Of a stretch of DNA of 64,000 nt, positions 60,257-64,000 are shown piece after piece. Each line of letters starts with the position of its first letter. Position 1 is the stretch's first letter. Both the position numbers and the translations under genes were made by a program. The stretch is from Sclerurus mexicanus (Eukaryota; Chordata; Aves; Passeriformes; Furnariidae), in NCBI GenBank assembly GCA_013396755.1, contig VWZF01006903.1, positions 1,584,968 through 1,648,967 of the forward strand, in the 5' to 3' direction. The notes beneath the pieces are model-generated. The model was given only the letters and a program-made list of their open reading frames with translations, had not been told where the DNA came from and ran no database searches.

Positions 60257-61721
60257 AGTGACTGTGAAACAATTCAGTTCAGTGCATGGAGAGCTGCCCC
60301 ACAACAACACAGAGGAACAACATACAACCACTACACCTGCTCTGGGGGACAGTGACACTGTGCTAATGGACTTTGCTGAATTCAAATGAAATGGCAGGAT
60401 AAATCTGCTGGCAGAAGAGTTGCTCTACTCCGTGCTGATAAGGGCTTAGTGATTTAAGGGCTCATCAGAAGGACAACTGCTGAGGTTCTGAATTGCCTAT
60501 TTGGAAATAAGTTGAGGAAGCTGTGATTTACAGAGATCCCAAAATTTGCCTCTTTGGGCTTTGTTTTATTGTTTTAGTGATTTGCTATTTTTGGGGTTTT
60601 TTGGCTTTAGGTTGCTTGTTTTAAGATAATAGGAATTTAGTTTATTAGTTATGATACAATAATGTTTTGGGCTTCTTTTTTTAAAATCTGATACTGGGAT
60701 TTTTTGTCTGTATCTTTGATTAGGTTTATCTCTTGCTTCCAAGGAAAAGACAGCTATACCTTATACTCTACATAGACTTGTCTTGCAACCTAATATTTAT
60801 AATATTTATATCCTAACCTTTTATACCAGCAACTGCTAAGTTATCTCTCTGCCCTTTACTTGACTTTATTACATTCAGTGAGAACAGGGTGGATCCCAGG
60901 AGTATTAAATGCTCAGTAAAAGAAATTAAAAAATCACAGTTTGATTTGTCACAGCTCTCATTTCACATCTCATGTCTTGTGCAATGATTTGTGCATTTCT
61001 TATTTTTTGATTCCAAACTGCCTAAATTCGATCCACTGTTGTTCCTCCCCACCACCAGATAATTACACTCTAATGGGTCTGATACACTGAGCGTGTCTGC
61101 TGAGCACACTGACATTCCTCACAGGGAAAAATGGTTTCTGTGAGGTTGGTTTCCTGCCACTTTAGCTCTTGGAACCAAGCACCACTGCACGTGGAGGACA
61201 GGATATCACCTGAGGAAACGGAGAAGAAGCAGGTAGCTACCTGTTAGACCAGGCGTGTCATCAACCTGCATCTCTCACAGCAGCTTTACTAGAGATACAG
61301 GGTTTCAGGAAGACTCCACTGCATCTCCTGAAGGGACCCAGTCAGTGAAACTCCAGTTTCACACCGTTGCGGCTCAGAACAGCACCTTTCTCTCATTTGA
61401 TGTGTTCACAGCCATCCTGTGAAGGACAGCAAAGTGGCCAGAGAGATACTCTGAGAAGTACAAATGCATTGGTGGTATGACCTTCCTTAGCAGTAGCACT
61501 GCATCTGCAAATCGTAAATGCTTGATTCCAAATGCCATCTGTACTGGCACGAATGGGAAATAAATTGGATCCAACAGTCCCAGTCTAACAGTAAGATTAC
61601 ATTCGTACATAAGATTTGTCAGGAGAGATAACTCAGCGGGGTTTTCTTTCTAAACTATATACGAACTTTAATCAAGCCTTGTTTTATTATGCTTTATTAT
61701 TACAGAAATTACCTTAGAAAA
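60257..61721. other. Spacer; T/G-rich low-complexity tract
   Basis: A T/G-rich tract (60550-60625) is followed by unique AT-rich sequence. No coding or RNA signal was recognised. If copies A and B are LTRs, this would be internal sequence, but no gag, pol or env similarity is visible. Confidence 0.5.
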
Positions 61722-61894
61722 CTGCTAGATGGCGCTAGAATATATACATATTCAATACCATGCTACTGCAGTGGTTTAAACTACAACCCTTGTCCCTAGA
61801 ATTAGTCTTTGACGCAATTGCCTAGTGATTGCGTGTTGTATATAAGGCAGAGAGCTGTGTCCAGGGTGGCAGAGTCTGATTTTGTCATACTCTG
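61722..61894 (+). promoter_or_regulatory. Candidate TATA promoter with paired CAAT-like inverted repeat
   Basis: From left to right: a CTCF-like word CTGCTAGATGGCGC (61722-61735, 12 of 14 consensus positions); a perfect inverted repeat ACGCAAT/ATTGCGT (61812-61818 and 61828-61834), whose left arm sits in TGACGCAA, resembling a C/EBP-ATF composite site; a strong TATA box TATATAAG (61839-61846); and, near the expected start site at about 61870, a stem-loop CAGAGT/ACTCTG (61870-61894). The spacing from inverted repeat to TATA to start region is promoter-like. An LTR promoter is the most likely alternative, because A/B repeats flank the site. No transcript can be shown. Confidence 0.3.
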
Positions 61895-62698
61895 CAGGGG
61901 AGTGAATGTGGATCACACTCAGGGCCCAGCTCAAGGAGATTAACTGTTCGTACCCTGCTCAGTGAGAACATGCTGGTCACAATTCTACACACACACGACA
62001 AGCACGCAGCTGTATGAATTCTATATTCCCAAGCACAAGCCATCCTGCATAAAAAGAGCATCTTGAAAGATGTTCTTCCTCAATGCAAATACTCTTGGAA
62101 GAAGAAAAAGAGGTGAAAGCAGGAGAAGGCAGGGGGAAAACTCCAAACAACAAAACAGGGGAAAAAAAATCTGCTCCTAAGCATGTCTACCGAAAAGGAG
62201 AAAATTGATACCCAACATGTCTGCAGCTCAGGTTCTCAGTCCAGCTATTGTTATTAACTTTGGAGTGGCTTTCATGGGGAAGTTTAAACACGACATGTCA
62301 TCAATATATGAGATTATAAATGAGACATGCAGTTAAAAAGAAGTATGATAATAGACAGAGGAATAGTGTCACTCTGGAGCAATTGGGATTACACAGTACT
62401 GACTTGGTCCATAATCTAGTAGAGCTTTTATATATAAAAAAATAGATATTTTAAAACAGTATTAATACTCTTGATTCTTAACATTATTGGCTAAGCATGT
62501 GGACACTGAGGGAAAAGAAAGTCCCAAGCAGACTAAGACCAGCTTTAATTACTGTTAATCTGCAGAGACATTCACATCAGAAATATCACCTTGGCATTTT
62601 CCTGTTTACCAGCTGCAGATCAAGCTCTGTAACATTTAATCTCTCTAAATACTTGCCCTTTGAAAACATTGCCTTCCCTCATCTTTCTCTCACCTTCT
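61895..62698. other. Non-coding spacer before repeat copy B
   Basis: Mostly A-rich unique sequence with a short CA-rich stretch near 61986-62000. Nothing was recognised. Confidence 0.5.
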
Positions 62699-62876
62699 CT
62701 GCTCAGTTCTGCCACCCTCTCCCTGACTAGTCCCCTCACCAAGAGCGCTGGGGAGCTCTCCCTTCCTGACCTCTCTCCCCCCTTTGCAGTGTTTCCTTCT
62801 TGGGAAGGGGATATCAGCTTTATCCTGGGAGCTCAGGGCATTCCTGGACACACTCCCACCGTCTTGAAAACAACCA
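62699..62876 (+). repeat. Unidentified dispersed repeat, copy B
   Basis: Direct-orientation partner of the segment at 60069-60256, about 2.63 kb downstream of it. It lacks the 16-bp insertion and has 'CTTTGCAGTG' where A has 'CTTTGAAGTT'. Outside the shared core the flanks diverge quickly on the right. On the left the similarity fades over about 15 bp ('TGCTCAGTTCTG' against 'TGCTGAGCCCTG'), which locates the likely element edge. Confidence 0.88.
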
Positions 62877-64000
62877 GAATTCGCCCAGCAGGATTGTACA
62901 GCTGCCATTCAAGACAAAGCAATGTGCCTAAAGAGGTGTTGAGATCAAAACAACACACAGACCAGCCTCGAAGCACTAAAGCTACTTCGGGAGGTCTAGA
63001 GCTTCTTTGTTCCTAGATAAAGGCAAAGTTAGCACCACCTCCGTTTAACAAACCAGCACTGAATTGGATGGCGAGCACCAATGGCCACAGCGGAACAATG
63101 TTTATCCTTCAGGCTACCAACATCTGAGAAGGCTAATACCACTTCACACTCAGATTTGCCAGGCTACTGTATCCAATAACTTGTAGCATAAATTGCTTTG
63201 TTTTCAACTTCTTATACTCGTGTGATTCTCCCATACAGAACAGTTGTTGAACAGAAAATTTCAGAGCATCAGACACCCCTGAAATCTTTCAGAATAAAAA
63301 GTAAAATAAGAATAGGAATTATAAAGTTAATTCACTTCTTAGAAATAATTGTGCAAGACTAACCCATTCTCCAGGAAAGTAAGCCTGCCATCACATATAT
63401 CCTGTCTCTTATGCTCTTTCAGACCCACAGATGACTGGACATACCTCTAGAGGAGTGCAAGAAATATCAGTTATGTTTCATGATTTCCAGGACCAAAATT
63501 ATATGGAACCACCTCAACTCTTCCTTTTCCAGTACATTATTTCAACGTTTTTGAAGAAACCATGTATAATCACAATAAAAATATCTATTAATAGTAAGGC
63601 TGTGTGACATTTCCAAGAAAGAAAATTACTGACATCACATTTATCAACTTCTTTTTGTACTTTCAATATGAAGCATAAGAGAAAATCTTCATTTCCTAGA
63701 GAAAAACAAAAAACACCAAATAAGCAATAAAAATAATTATCTTACCTGCCCTGTTTCTATGTGGACTGAGGTGAGGATTTGATCTTCACACTAAACGAAA
63801 AGAAGAAAAAAAACAAATGGGGGAAAAAGGCCTGTAAGATTAGCATAGTTTATCTAAACCCACAATTGCCAATTTCTGATCAAAAAGCATCTCAGGACTA
63901 TAACACCCTTATTAACTTTATTGACACTGTGACACTACTATTGTCTGAAAAACACTACTAAGAAAGATTTTAATTATTTTTCCTCTGAAAAAAATTGACC
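62877..64000. other. Non-coding sequence, nothing recognised
   Basis: AT-rich unique sequence to the window edge, including an A-rich tract near 63790-63815. No gene, repeat family or RNA was seen. Confidence 0.6.

Overview
The window looks like vertebrate, specifically avian, nuclear DNA, and most likely from a passerine (songbird). It is AT-rich and CpG-poor, with no operon-like gene packing, no ribosome-binding-site pattern and no long open frames. The lineage call rests on interspersed repeats. There are several CR1 LINE fragments, the dominant retroposon of birds. There is also one short element at 5585-5725 that joins a tRNA-Ile-like head (AAT anticodon loop still readable) to a CR1-type 3' tail, the architecture of the passerine SINE TguSINE1. 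These calls come from recognising consensus features, not from an alignment.

No protein-coding gene, rRNA, functional tRNA, CRISPR array or prokaryotic feature can be supported. The longest open frame (31842-31306, minus) is 178 codons, resembles nothing I know and is probably chance. The window reads as intergenic or deep intronic sequence.

Layout. 1-3.9 kb: unique sequence. 3.9-4.1 kb: CR1 3' end (minus). 5.6 kb: tRNA-Ile/CR1 SINE (plus). 6.06-6.56 kb: an AT-rich block that looks like a conserved non-coding element. 13.6, 14.7 and 18.7 kb: small local duplications and a twin hairpin. 22.9 kb: a palindromic GT/AT/AC microsatellite. 25.9-26.6 kb: a second CNE-like block. 26.6-26.9 kb: a dead CR1 reverse-transcriptase fragment (plus), with a CR1-type 3' tail at 27.4 kb. 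27.5-43.7 kb: mostly featureless unique DNA. 43.85-44.28 kb: an ancient MIR/L2-type tail (plus), preceded by a tRNA-like pair of hairpins. 46.9-47.1 kb: a G/T-rich tract with 73 consecutive bases lacking A. 49.05-49.46 kb: CR1 ORF2 3' region (minus). 54.2-54.9 kb: a much older, reptile-like CR1 (minus). 60.1 and 62.7 kb: two direct copies of an unidentified repeat of about 190 bp. Between them, at 61.7-61.9 kb, is a TATA-box promoter-like cluster.

There are no genes here to work together. The useful content is a set of repeats of different ages, some regulatory-looking unique blocks, and the 60-63 kb segment, which could be an unclassified LTR-type element. I found no evidence of a previously undescribed biological system.
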